From contig CAZCBD010000039.1 in the NCBI GenBank assembly GCA_964496755.1, forward strand, positions 1 through 16,456: 16,456 nucleotides of DNA, given 5' to 3'. Below are positions 7,262-15,966 of this stretch, one piece after another (position 1 is the stretch's first letter; each line of letters opens with the position of its first letter). Source of the stretch: CAZCBD01 sp964496755 (GTDB lineage Bacteria > Bacteroidota > Ignavibacteria > Ignavibacteriales > Melioribacteraceae). The notes under the pieces are model-generated. The model was not told where the DNA came from. It worked only from the letters and a program-made list of their open reading frames with translations, and did no database searches. The translations under genes were made by a program, and so were the position numbers.

Positions 7262-8509
7262 ATGCTAACTCAAATAAAAAATCTGTCTCAAATAGTAACT
7301 GTAAATACTAACGGGAAAAATTATAAAAGCGGTTCCGAAATGTCCCGACTTGATGTATTGGAAAACCACTCAATAATAATTGAAGATGGAATAATTAAAG
7401 ATTTTCTAAAAAATACAAGTAAACGAAAATTACAATTTGATAATGTCTTTGATGCCAAAGGTAAAATTGCATTACCCGGATTAATAGACTGCCATACACA
7501 TACGGCTTTTGCCGGTTCAAGAGCAAATGAATTCCGTGAAAAACTTGCCGGTGTGGATTATGAAGATATTGCAAAACGAGGTGGTGGTATCAATGCAACC
7601 GTTTCAGCAATCAGAAAATCTTCTTTCGATGAGTTATTTAAAATTATTGAACCGCGAATTAATTATTATATTTCCCAAGGGGTTACCACTTTAGAAATAA
7701 AAAGCGGTTACGGTTTAAGTTATTATGATGAAATTAAACTTCTACAGGTTATTCAGTACTTAAACAAAAATTCTGCAATTGAAATAATTCCAACTTTTTT
7801 AGGCGCTCATACATTTCCGCCGGAATACAAAAATGATCCCGAAAAATATATTAAAATAATTTGCGAAGAAATGATACCGTTCATCGCACAAAATAAACTT
7901 GCAGTTTTTTGCGATGCATTTTGCGAATCCACTGCCTTTAATGTTAATCAAATAGATAAAATATTTTCTGTTGCCCAAAAACATGGTCTTAAAATTAAAT
8001 TACATACCGACCAGTTTAATAACATAGGCGGAATTGATTTAGCATTAAAGTATAATGCAACAAGTTTAGACCATTTAGAAGTAGCAAATAAAAATGAAAT
8101 AACAAAAATGTCATCAACCGAAACTGTAGCCGTACTTTTACCGGGCGTTTCTTTCTTTTTAGATTATGATTATGCGCCCGCTAGAGAATTAATTGATAAC
8201 AACGTGATTGTGGCTCTTTCAACAGACTATAATCCCGGTTCATCCCATATTTCCAATTTAAATCTAATTATGAGTCTTGCCGCACTAAAAATGAAAATGA
8301 CAATTGAAGAAACAATTTCCGCAATAACAATTAACGCTGCCAAAGCATTGGATATTTCTTCGGAAACAGGTAGTTTGGAAATTGGTAAAAATGCCGATAT
8401 AGCAATTATGAATACTAACGAATATGCTGATATTGTTTACCAAGTTGGGAAAATTATTAATTATGCTACTTTTAAAAACGGAAAATTAATCTATGAAAAA
8501 AAAGCATAG
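7262..8509 (+). CDS. hutI: Imidazolonepropionase
   Basis: A 415-residue cytoplasmic amidohydrolase for the third step of histidine breakdown, hydrolysing imidazolone-5-propionate to N-formimino-glutamate. The metal-binding DCHTHTAFAGSR gives His78 and His80, with substrate-contact Arg87. Family segments follow: AKRGGGINATVSAIR, LEIKSGYGL, FLGAHTFPPEY (His183), KLHTDQFNNIGG (His248, metal) and STDYNPGSS (Asp322, metal). The C-terminal GSLEIGKNADIAI closes the composite beta domain typical of amidohydrolases. Length is normal for HutI. The ATG has AGGA 8 nt upstream. It is the first gene of a plus-strand pair. No hutH, hutU or hutG is in the window, so the rest of the pathway must lie elsewhere if present. 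Identity is strong. Confidence 0.95.
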   Translation: MLTQIKNLSQIVTVNTNGKNYKSGSEMSRLDVLENHSIIIEDGIIKDFLKNTSKRKLQFDNVFDAKGKIALPGLIDCHTHTAFAGSRANEFREKLAGVDYEDIAKRGGGINATVSAIRKSSFDELFKIIEPRINYYISQGVTTLEIKSGYGLSYYDEIKLLQVIQYLNKNSAIEIIPTFLGAHTFPPEYKNDPEKYIKIICEEMIPFIAQNKLAVFCDAFCESTAFNVNQIDKIFSVAQKHGLKIKLHTDQFNNIGGIDLALKYNATSLDHLEVANKNEITKMSSTETVAVLLPGVSFFLDYDYAPARELIDNNVIVALSTDYNPGSSHISNLNLIMSLAALKMKMTIEETISAITINAAKALDISSETGSLEIGKNADIAIMNTNEYADIVYQVGKIINYATFKNGKLIYEKKA

Positions 8510-8511
8510 GA
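8508..8511 (+). promoter_or_regulatory. Ribosome site overlapping the hutI stop codon
   Basis: AGGA overlaps the hutI TAG stop (8507-8509) and lies 6 nt before the TTG start at 8518. It supports that start and suggests coupled translation. Confidence 0.55.
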
Positions 8512-8517
8512 TCTAGT

Positions 8518-9753
8518 TTGAGAATTTCTCTTAAAAGTACTCTTATTATTTTTTTATTTATAAATTTTATTTTTTGTCAAAAAATAAAGACCGGAATTGA
8601 AGTTCTAAAGGAAACAAATTTTAAAGTACTTGAAAATAAAAATGTTGCATTAATTACAAATCAAACAGGAGTAGATTCTCAATTTAATTCAACAATAGAT
8701 ATTTTGTTTAATGCTAAGAACTTTAAACTTAAATTATTATTAGCTCCCGAGCACGGAATTCGCGGGGAAATTTCCGCCGGCATTAAGTTTAAAAATACTC
8801 TCGATCCCAAAACCGGACTACAAATTGTTTCACTGTATTTCACAAATAAAAATGAAATAAAACAATACTTGAAAAACATAGACGTAATTATCTATGATAT
8901 TCAGGATGTGGGAAGCAGACCTTATACTTACATATCAACAATGGGCGAAGCAATGAACTTAGCAGCTGAAAATAATATTGAGTTTATTGTTTTAGACAGA
9001 CCTAACCCATTGGGTGGAATAAGAATTGAAGGTAATATTCCGGAAAAAAATTTTTATTCTTTTATTTCAAAATATCCAATCCCATACATTTACGGATTAA
9101 CCTGTGGCGAATTAGCTTATTTTATAAATTCCGAAAATCTTCTTGGAAATAATTTAAAGTGTAAATTAAAAATCATAAAAATGAAAAAGTGGAAACGCCA
9201 TATGCTGTTTAAAGATACCGGTTTAATGTGGATTCCAACTTCACCACATATTCTGGAAATGGATACACCTTTTTATTTTGCGGCTACAGGTGCTGTAGGA
9301 GAATTAAATCAAATTTTTAATATTGGCGTAGGCTACACTTTCCCTTTCAAGGTAATTGCCGTTCAAAATAATTTGTTGAACGAAAAATTCTTATTCCATA
9401 ATATGGTAAATATAAATGGTGTAAAACTTCTTCCAATTTTTATTAAACCTTTTTATGGAAACTTAAAAGGTAACCGATTATACGGAATAAAACTTTACAT
9501 TAAGAATTTTAGAAAAGTAGATTTAATTAAAATTCAGTTTCAAGTACTAGAAATATTATTTAATTCGGGGTTAAAATATTCAATCTTAAATAAAATAAAT
9601 CCAAAACAAATAAAGATGTTTAATCTTGCTCTCGGCTCAGACAAATATTTTAAATGGTTAAAAAACGGAGAATTTGGAAAAATTTATTCTTTCTTAAATA
9701 AAGACATCTTGAAATTTAGAATAAAATCACAAAAATATTATTTATATGATTAG
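8518..9753 (+). CDS. DUF1343 / NamZ-like exported protein
   Basis: A 411-residue protein of the DUF1343 family (GH171), whose studied member NamZ is an exo-beta-N-acetylmuramidase acting on peptidoglycan fragments. Visible family segments are VALITNQTGVD (43-53), LAPEHGIRGE (75-84, with the conserved EHG), DVIIYDIQDVGSRPYTYISTM (122-142), VLDRPNPLGG (158-167) and LMWIPTSPHI (236-245). A hydrophobic N-terminus (about 8-20) ends FIFCQK. The cysteine suggests a lipoprotein, but Phe at -1 is unusual, so cleavage type is unclear. The later part reads GELNQIFNIGVGYTFPF, matching the family's VGxGTxxPF region only loosely. The start is TTG at 8518, the only start before the signal segment, with AGGA 6 nt upstream. 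It follows hutI by 8 nt, probably in one transcript. Whether it keeps muramidase specificity is not known. Confidence 0.85.
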   Translation: MRISLKSTLIIFLFINFIFCQKIKTGIEVLKETNFKVLENKNVALITNQTGVDSQFNSTIDILFNAKNFKLKLLLAPEHGIRGEISAGIKFKNTLDPKTGLQIVSLYFTNKNEIKQYLKNIDVIIYDIQDVGSRPYTYISTMGEAMNLAAENNIEFIVLDRPNPLGGIRIEGNIPEKNFYSFISKYPIPYIYGLTCGELAYFINSENLLGNNLKCKLKIIKMKKWKRHMLFKDTGLMWIPTSPHILEMDTPFYFAATGAVGELNQIFNIGVGYTFPFKVIAVQNNLLNEKFLFHNMVNINGVKLLPIFIKPFYGNLKGNRLYGIKLYIKNFRKVDLIKIQFQVLEILFNSGLKYSILNKINPKQIKMFNLALGSDKYFKWLKNGEFGKIYSFLNKDILKFRIKSQKYYLYD

Positions 9754-9764
9754 CACAAATAATT

Positions 9765-12700
9765 CTAGGTTTGATTTTCATTTTGTTCATGAGGCGGTGA
9801 AAAAGGCAAAGTAAATTCAAATGTTGTTCCCCTGTTAATCTCACTTATTACTTTTATTTCTCCCCCGTTTTTTTCAACTAATTCTTTGCAAAGAATCAAT
9901 CCTAAACCGGTACCTTTTTCTTTATTTGTTCCAATAGTGGTATGGTGGACATCAATTCTAAAAAGCTTTTCTCTATCACCGGCAGACATTCCGATACCAT
10001 TATCTTTAATCCAAACTTTGGCAAAATTATCTTCTTCAATGGCACCTACTTCAATTGTACCCCCCTCTGAAGTAAACTTAATTGCATTTGAAACTAAATT
10101 CCTAATTATTGTATTCACCATATTTTCATTAGCATAAACAACAATAGATTTTTCAACAGAATCAACCAAATGAATATTTTTTGATTTTGCATTTTCATTT
10201 AACAAATCAATTACAAATCCTGAAACCTGATAAAGATTAAAAAACTCCGGAATATATTCGATGCGACCGGTTTGAATTCTTGACCATTCCAATAAATTTT
10301 CAAGCAAGTTATACACATTTTTCGCCGCTTTTGAAACAGAGTAAATAAATTCCTGCATTTCCTCCTTAGATAAATTCTCAAAATCTTCCATTAAAATTTC
10401 CGTATAACCAAGCAAAGCAAGAAAAGGACTTTTCAAATCATGAGAAATTATTGAAAAGAATTTATCTTTGCTGGCATTTAATTCTCGAAGCTTTTGTTCC
10501 GATTCTTCAACCTTTAGATTTATTTCAACCAAATCAAAAGCGTTTTTTTCCATTAAGTCTTTGCTTTCTTGAAGCTCTTCAATATAAGTTGCAACTTCTT
10601 CTTCTATTCTTATTCTTTCCTCAATTTCATCTTCCAATTCTTCATTTTTTTGTTTTAACTCTTCTGTGCGTTGATCAACTAATTTTTCAAGTTGTACTCT
10701 TTGATTTTTAATACTTTTAATTCTATTTTTATAAGCTATAATTATTAAGATCACAATAACAACTATTACTAAAATCCTAAATACCCAAGTTGAGTAAAAT
10801 GGTGGCAATACTATAATCTTGAGAGTTTTATCTGACTGTGACCAAATTCCTTCATCGTTTGAAGCCGTAAAATGGAAAATATATTCACCGGGATTTAAAT
10901 TTGTAATTATGATCTCACGTTTTGTACCCAAGTTAATCCACCTATCCGTAAGTCCTTCAACACGATATGTATATTTATTTTTGTTTGGATTAATAAAATT
11001 CAGTGCGGAAAGCCGAATTGAAAATACTGTTTGATCGTAGTTTAACGTAATCATAGTATAAGCATTAGGATCTTTTTCTAAATTAAAAGTTGAATTGTAA
11101 TTTTCAAATTTTGAAATTATTACATTCGGTTTATGCTTGTTTTCAAAAATTTCATCCGGATTAAAAAATACGACCCCACCAAAACTACCAAAATACAAAT
11201 TCCCAAGATGATCTTTCATATTAGCACCATCATTGAATTCGTTATTTATTAAACCATCTTCTTCAAAATAAGTTTTAAAGGTTTCCTTTATCGGATCAAA
11301 CTTATTTAAGCCGATATTTGTTGGAATCCACAAATCTCCTTTATTATCTTTCAGAATTCCGTAACAAGTATTATTAGAAAGACCTTTATTAATATTATAT
11401 GTTGTAATTTTTGATGCCAAAAGATCATACTTTATTAAGCCCGATTCAATTGTCCCTACCCATAAATCATTTTTATCACGTAAAAGTTGAATTATATGAT
11501 AACCATTTAATATGCATCTTTCATTTGATGAATCTATTTTTTCTATTTTCCCGGTTTCCGGATTAAATAGATTAATGCCACTGCCCCAAGTTCCTACCCA
11601 AAGTTTACCATTATCCCATAATAATGCACGTGCATGGTTATCTCTTAAGCTTGTAGAATCTTTCGGATTACTAAAAAAAACTTCGAATGAATTTGTTTCC
11701 GGTTTGTATTTATTCAAGCCATTTTCGGTTGAAATCCAAACATTTCCCTTGTTATCGGGGCAAAGCTCGAAAATGCTGTTATTCGACAATCCAGAATTTG
11801 CAGAATTTAGTATTTTAATTTCACCCGTCTTTTTGTTTAATATACTAATTCCGTAGTATCTGGTACCAAACCACATTAGATTTTTATCATACGGAGCTTC
11901 TATAATATTAGTAATATCATTCCCACTTATGCCGGTATTGGTTTTATTATCATGGATATAATACTTTACTTTTCCGGTTTTCGGGTTATAAAAATTAATT
12001 CCGCCCCCATAAGTTGCAAACCATAAATTATAATCGGAATCTTCGTAAATATTAAATATTCTATCATTGTTTAAAATTTTTCGCGCATTCCTAAAATTAC
12101 TTTTGCTATCTTTTGCAAGAAAATAATTGAATTGTTTTCGTCTAATTAATTTATAGGCACCTTCTCCTTTTGAACCCAACCAAATAATCCCGGAGTTATC
12201 AATTAAAAAAGATTTCATGTACTTACTTAATTTTACGTTGGGATCTGAAATTTCACAAATTTCTTCGAGACCAATAATTTTGCCGGTTTTATTATCAATA
12301 ATTTTTATTCCGCCACCAAAAGAAAAAACCCATAAATTTCCGTTTTTATCAATTAAAACATTAATTATTTTTTTTGAATAAAACTTATTTGATCTTAATT
12401 TGGTAACTTTCTTAGTGGTTAAAGAATATTTAATAAGCCCGGCATCTGTAGCAAACCATACATAATTTTTATCATTAATGATTGAATTAATTTTCTTTTC
12501 ATTTCCTACAAAATAATAGGCAGTAAAACGAAAAATTTTTTCATTTTTGTAATCATAAATATAAATGCCCTTATCTGTAGCCAAAAAGTAAATATTTTTT
12601 GTAACTTTCTCTACAGCTGAAATTTTATTAGCATTAAACTCGTTGAAATTTAAGTTTATAAAATAAATTTTATAAACACCTGTCTTTTTATTGTATTTAA

Positions 12701-13184
12701 CCAATCCACCTCTGGTTGAAATTAAAATAATATCTTCGTTAATCTTTTTAATGTGATTAATAAAATTCAACTCATGTTCTTTAACTTTAGAACTTGTAAA
12801 GGTTACTCTTTTAGCTTTGTTGGTATTTACATTAAACACCGACAAACCTCTTTCGGTGCCCACCCATATAGTTGAATCGGTATCATTAAGCAAAAAAGTC
12901 ACAAAAGAATTTGGAATTGTAGTTGAATCGGAAATGTGAGATTCAAAAACCTTAAATTCATAACCATCATACCGGCATAAGCCGCTTTCGGTACCCATCC
13001 AAATAAATCCGGTTTTATCTTGCACAATTGAATTTATTGAGCTTTGAGCTAATCCGTCATTTATTGTTAGATATTCAAGTTCAAAAAAATCTTTGTAATT
13101 ATTTTGCCCCAAAATAATTACAAAATTACATGAAAAAATGAAAAATAAAATCTTCCGTATTTTAATCAACGTGTTAATCTTCAA
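9765..13184 (-). CDS. Membrane sensor histidine kinase with two regulator propellers
   Basis: A 1139-residue two-component sensor. After a signal peptide (to about residue 26) come about 14 propeller blades with the repeating G-x-(L/I)-W-x-(G/S)T-x-x-G(L/I) pattern (about 45-680, e.g. FIWMGTESGL, KLWVGTWGSGI), which fits two seven-bladed periplasmic propellers. A Y_Y_Y domain follows (KYTYRVEGLTDRWI, about 737-792), then one membrane helix (about 799-817) and a long coiled coil (820-905). The HisKA H-box is FFSIISHDLKSP with phospho-acceptor His915. The ATPase domain shows the N-box NLVSNAIKF (1029-1037), DNGIGM (1061-1066) and GTGLGL (1091-1096). There is no receiver or AraC domain, unlike the hybrid systems of Bacteroides, and no response regulator adjoins it. 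The start is TTG at 13184 with AGGA 4 nt upstream. The ligand is unknown. Confidence 0.93.
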   Translation of the reverse strand: MKINTLIKIRKILFFIFSCNFVIILGQNNYKDFFELEYLTINDGLAQSSINSIVQDKTGFIWMGTESGLCRYDGYEFKVFESHISDSTTIPNSFVTFLLNDTDSTIWVGTERGLSVFNVNTNKAKRVTFTSSKVKEHELNFINHIKKINEDIILISTRGGLVKYNKKTGVYKIYFINLNFNEFNANKISAVEKVTKNIYFLATDKGIYIYDYKNEKIFRFTAYYFVGNEKKINSIINDKNYVWFATDAGLIKYSLTTKKVTKLRSNKFYSKKIINVLIDKNGNLWVFSFGGGIKIIDNKTGKIIGLEEICEISDPNVKLSKYMKSFLIDNSGIIWLGSKGEGAYKLIRRKQFNYFLAKDSKSNFRNARKILNNDRIFNIYEDSDYNLWFATYGGGINFYNPKTGKVKYYIHDNKTNTGISGNDITNIIEAPYDKNLMWFGTRYYGISILNKKTGEIKILNSANSGLSNNSIFELCPDNKGNVWISTENGLNKYKPETNSFEVFFSNPKDSTSLRDNHARALLWDNGKLWVGTWGSGINLFNPETGKIEKIDSSNERCILNGYHIIQLLRDKNDLWVGTIESGLIKYDLLASKITTYNINKGLSNNTCYGILKDNKGDLWIPTNIGLNKFDPIKETFKTYFEEDGLINNEFNDGANMKDHLGNLYFGSFGGVVFFNPDEIFENKHKPNVIISKFENYNSTFNLEKDPNAYTMITLNYDQTVFSIRLSALNFINPNKNKYTYRVEGLTDRWINLGTKREIIITNLNPGEYIFHFTASNDEGIWSQSDKTLKIIVLPPFYSTWVFRILVIVVIVILIIIAYKNRIKSIKNQRVQLEKLVDQRTEELKQKNEELEDEIEERIRIEEEVATYIEELQESKDLMEKNAFDLVEINLKVEESEQKLRELNASKDKFFSIISHDLKSPFLALLGYTEILMEDFENLSKEEMQEFIYSVSKAAKNVYNLLENLLEWSRIQTGRIEYIPEFFNLYQVSGFVIDLLNENAKSKNIHLVDSVEKSIVVYANENMVNTIIRNLVSNAIKFTSEGGTIEVGAIEEDNFAKVWIKDNGIGMSAGDREKLFRIDVHHTTIGTNKEKGTGLGLILCKELVEKNGGEIKVISEINRGTTFEFTLPFSPPHEQNENQT

Positions 13185-13204
13185 AGATTCCTATTTCAAT
13201 ATGA

Positions 13205-13234
13205 TTAATAGCAAGATAATAAAATTTATATCAA
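13205..13234 (-). promoter_or_regulatory. Weak candidate promoter for the kinase gene
   Basis: In the 72-bp gap after the Big_5 lipoprotein gene the minus strand has TTGATA (13229-13234), an 18-bp spacer and TATTAA (13205-13210), loosely like -35/-10 boxes. This would leave a very short leader. Read-through from upstream is equally possible. Confidence 0.2.
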
Positions 13235-13256
13235 GTTTCACTATTTTGAATTTAAA

Positions 13257-14912
13257 CTAAAACTTAAATATTAAATCTCCCAAAGGCCACCTTGCCTTTA
13301 GAAACAAAGTATCCGGTTGAAAACAAAAATATTCAGAAGTTTTAAAGGGTTTGATTCGTCCATAATCAAATATTCCATTCTTGTTTTTATCTCTAAATCC
13401 CCATAAAAAATATTTCCCCGGTAAAATATTTTCAAAACTAAAATTTAAATTGATGATTTTTTTTCTATAAATCAACCCTGTTTTTAAATTTTTTAATATC
13501 AAAAATATTTCCCCTGAAGATTTGGAATAACTTGTATCAATTTTCCCAGACAAACCGGAAAAATTAATGGGGTTTTCAACTTTAAAAATTTTTGTAAAAG
13601 TTGAATCCATTTCGTTTTTATTTAAATCCTCAACTCCTTTGGCCAAAACGGTAAGCTTTATTTCATCATTATAATTTAATCTTCCGTTCAAAATTAGTTT
13701 AAAAGAAGCATCATCTATTTTTTCTGTGTTAAAATTAATAAATCGATTTTTCTTGTCTCTAATACTACAATTCGTAATAGCTTTATTAAATTTAACGGCA
13801 TCATTAAATAATACTGTTATTATTGGATCAAATGGATTTAGAACATCTTCTTTATAAGTTGTAACGGCTTTTAATATTTGCGGCTTCAAAGTATCTTTTT
13901 TAGAATTTATTTCAAACTTCAATTTATCTTCATTAGTAACATTGCCGGATTTATCTCTTAAGTTTTTTGCCCAAAAGTAATTCTCTCCTTTTTTCAGAGT
14001 ATCCTGAATAACCATTAATAATTCGTTTTCCTTCCGTTTGCCCTTATAAATAGCTCTAATATCGGTTCTTTTTTGATTTGTGGAATCGAAAATATAAAAT
14101 AACGAGTTGCCGACATGAGACAATTGTTCGTTAAATTTAACTAAAAAATGATTTTGATCTGTCATCACTACTTCGGTAATTATTGGTGCAGTAGTATCTT
14201 CAACCGACATATAAAAATTAACATTATGTATAGCAGTATCTTTCTCATTTAAAGTGTATTTTTCTTCATATGAAACCGCATATCGATCTTGTTCAATATT
14301 ATAAAGTAAATCTTTGAATTTATCTTCAAAAGCAAATATCCTATATTCACCTTTACCAAGGCCGCTAAAAAAATAATTTCCATCCTTACCTGCTTGGGAA
14401 ATAAAATCGGGTTTCTGTTTTAATAGATTTAGCGTATCGGGCGGATTTTTATAAGCAAATACAATACAATTTTCAGGCGATTGCCCAAATATCTTTCCAT
14501 CTAACGTATAAGTATCAATTTTATTGCCTGTTGAAAATGAAAAAAGCAACGCATTGACCATTCTATTTCTATTATTAATATCCTTAACTTCGGTACCCAC
14601 TGAAACAGTATAAGTAGTATTCTTTTTCAATTCATTTTCAAATTCAATTTCTAATGTTTTTCCAGACCAATTATATTCAATTTGACCATCAATATTAGGC
14701 GAAATAAATATTGCTTCTTGTGCGGATTGGTGTTCAACATATTCGGAAAATGTAATGGAAATTATTTTTTCATTAAAATTCACAGTACCGTTTGCAGGAT
14801 AGAATTCAATAACTTCCGGAGGTATTGTATCTATTGGCCCGCCACTTGGTGGCATCTGATTTGCACATGAAAATAATATTGCAATTAAAAAAAATATTAT
14901 AATTTTTTTCAT
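13257..14912 (-). CDS. Big_5 (SbsA Ig-like) domain lipoprotein
   Basis: A 551-residue lipoprotein: signal peptide with lipobox LFSC (Cys16), then ANQMPPSGGPIDTIPPEV. The first domain (about 27-130) is Big_5, an Ig-like fold: VIEFYPANGTVNF, ISITFSEYVE, TLEIEFENELKKNTTYTVSV, LLFSFSTG. A second similar segment begins near DTTAPIITEVVMTDQNHFLVKFNE and a third near LKPQILKAVTTYKED. The C-terminal region has DKNKNGIFD (508-516), which resembles an EF-hand or dockerin-type calcium loop. Proteins like this in Bacteroidota are anchored in the outer or inner membrane envelope; their function is not settled. The ATG overlaps the mltG stop by 4 bp, with AGGAG 6 nt upstream, so it is coupled to mltG. A role in envelope or cell-wall work is inferred from context only. 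Confidence 0.85.
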   Translation of the reverse strand: MKKIIIFFLIAILFSCANQMPPSGGPIDTIPPEVIEFYPANGTVNFNEKIISITFSEYVEHQSAQEAIFISPNIDGQIEYNWSGKTLEIEFENELKKNTTYTVSVGTEVKDINNRNRMVNALLFSFSTGNKIDTYTLDGKIFGQSPENCIVFAYKNPPDTLNLLKQKPDFISQAGKDGNYFFSGLGKGEYRIFAFEDKFKDLLYNIEQDRYAVSYEEKYTLNEKDTAIHNVNFYMSVEDTTAPIITEVVMTDQNHFLVKFNEQLSHVGNSLFYIFDSTNQKRTDIRAIYKGKRKENELLMVIQDTLKKGENYFWAKNLRDKSGNVTNEDKLKFEINSKKDTLKPQILKAVTTYKEDVLNPFDPIITVLFNDAVKFNKAITNCSIRDKKNRFINFNTEKIDDASFKLILNGRLNYNDEIKLTVLAKGVEDLNKNEMDSTFTKIFKVENPINFSGLSGKIDTSYSKSSGEIFLILKNLKTGLIYRKKIINLNFSFENILPGKYFLWGFRDKNKNGIFDYGRIKPFKTSEYFCFQPDTLFLKARWPLGDLIFKF

Positions 14913-15949
14913 TTTTTTCTCCTGGCCTTTCGATATGCTCTCACGTTTTTTAGATGCTCTGAATATGTTTTTGAAAATTTATGATTGCCGTTTCCATCTG
15001 CCACAAAGTATAAAAAATTATTTTTCTCCGGATATATAACCGATAGAATTGCTTCTTTACCCGGGTTGTTAATGGGCGAAGGGGGTAAACCTTTGTAAAG
15101 GTAAGTGTTATAAGGACTATCCTTTTCTAAGTCCTTGAAGTATATTTTATTATGTTTTTTTCTATTTCTAATTAAATATTGTATTGTCGGATCGGCTTGT
15201 AATTTCATTCCTCGTTTTAATCTATTTAAATATACACCGGCAATTTTCTTAAATTCATTCGGATTATTTGTTTCACCATCAACAATGGAAGCTAATGTTA
15301 GAACCTGATGTATTGTTAAGCCCATTTTTTTTATTTGCTTTCTTCGTTCAGAATTAAAGAAACTTAGAGTTTCGTTTACCAATTTTTTAATAACATTCCT
15401 TTCCGAATTTTTTAATTTGAAATAATATGTATCCGGCAATAAATATCCTTCTAAATTTCGAACATTTAATCCTAAACTTTTAATAAAACTTTTATTTTTA
15501 CTTAGTTGCAAAAATTTTTCAACATTTAAATTTAATTCTCTTTTAAAAAGTTTAGCCACATCATGTTGCCAAATTCCCTCTGGAATTGTAATCAAAATTG
15601 ATGGTTCGGGTTGTCCGTTAATTAAAAATCTAAGCAACTCGAAATAACTTAAACCATTTGGAATTTTATAATACCCGGCTTTAATATTTCTCTCGGCATT
15701 TAGTAATTTAGCTAAAAAATAAAAATTACTTTTACTAGGAATAATTTTTCTGCGATATAGTTTCTTTATTGTTGATTTAAATACTTCGCCATTGCGGATA
15801 ACAATTTCAGAATTTGTTGTTTGTGGATAATAATTCGGTGAAAAAAAAGTGTAAAAAACAACCGACAAAAATAAGCCGATTAAAAAGCCTAACAAACTAA
15901 TTTTTTTAATTACCTTTTTTGAAATATTTTTTAAAAAATCTTTTTTCAA
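14909..15949 (-). CDS. mltG: Endolytic murein transglycosylase MltG
   Basis: A 346-residue inner-membrane lytic transglycosylase (YceG family) that cleaves nascent glycan strands in the periplasm and is thought to end their growth. A membrane helix lies at about 15-35. The LysM-like part includes IPEGIWQHDVAKLF (122-135). The catalytic domain shows LEGYLLPDTYYF (166-177), ASIVDGETNNPNE (220-232), YLNRLKRGMKLQADPTIQY (240-258), YNTYLYKGLPPSPINNPG (280-297) and FLYFVADGNGNHKFSKT (312-328). Glu226 aligns with the catalytic Glu218 of E. coli MltG; the glutamate two residues earlier in E. coli (Glu216) is Asp224 here. Length matches the family. The start is TTG at 15949, directly after an in-frame TAA and without a clear ribosome site, so it is the least certain start in the window. 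It lies 17 nt after tsaD. Confidence 0.94.
   Translation of the reverse strand: MKKDFLKNISKKVIKKISLLGFLIGLFLSVVFYTFFSPNYYPQTTNSEIVIRNGEVFKSTIKKLYRRKIIPSKSNFYFLAKLLNAERNIKAGYYKIPNGLSYFELLRFLINGQPEPSILITIPEGIWQHDVAKLFKRELNLNVEKFLQLSKNKSFIKSLGLNVRNLEGYLLPDTYYFKLKNSERNVIKKLVNETLSFFNSERRKQIKKMGLTIHQVLTLASIVDGETNNPNEFKKIAGVYLNRLKRGMKLQADPTIQYLIRNRKKHNKIYFKDLEKDSPYNTYLYKGLPPSPINNPGKEAILSVIYPEKNNFLYFVADGNGNHKFSKTYSEHLKNVRAYRKARRKK
14919..14923 (-). promoter_or_regulatory. Shine-Dalgarno for the Big_5 lipoprotein gene
   Basis: AGGAG on the minus strand lies 6 nt before the ATG at 14912, inside the 3' end of mltG. Confidence 0.65.
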
Positions 15950-15966
15950 TTAACTTGGTTTTTCTT

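Noticed and set aside
9886..11856. Several plus-strand open frames of 71-114 codons opposite the kinase gene
   Set aside because: They have no signal, motif or ribosome site worth noting and lie wholly opposite a well-supported kinase; they are shadow frames in AT-rich DNA.
11300..13100. Repeated WxGTxxGL-type segments within the kinase gene, which could look like a DNA tandem repeat
   Set aside because: The similarity is at protein level, one motif per propeller blade with diverged codons, and is explained by the fold.
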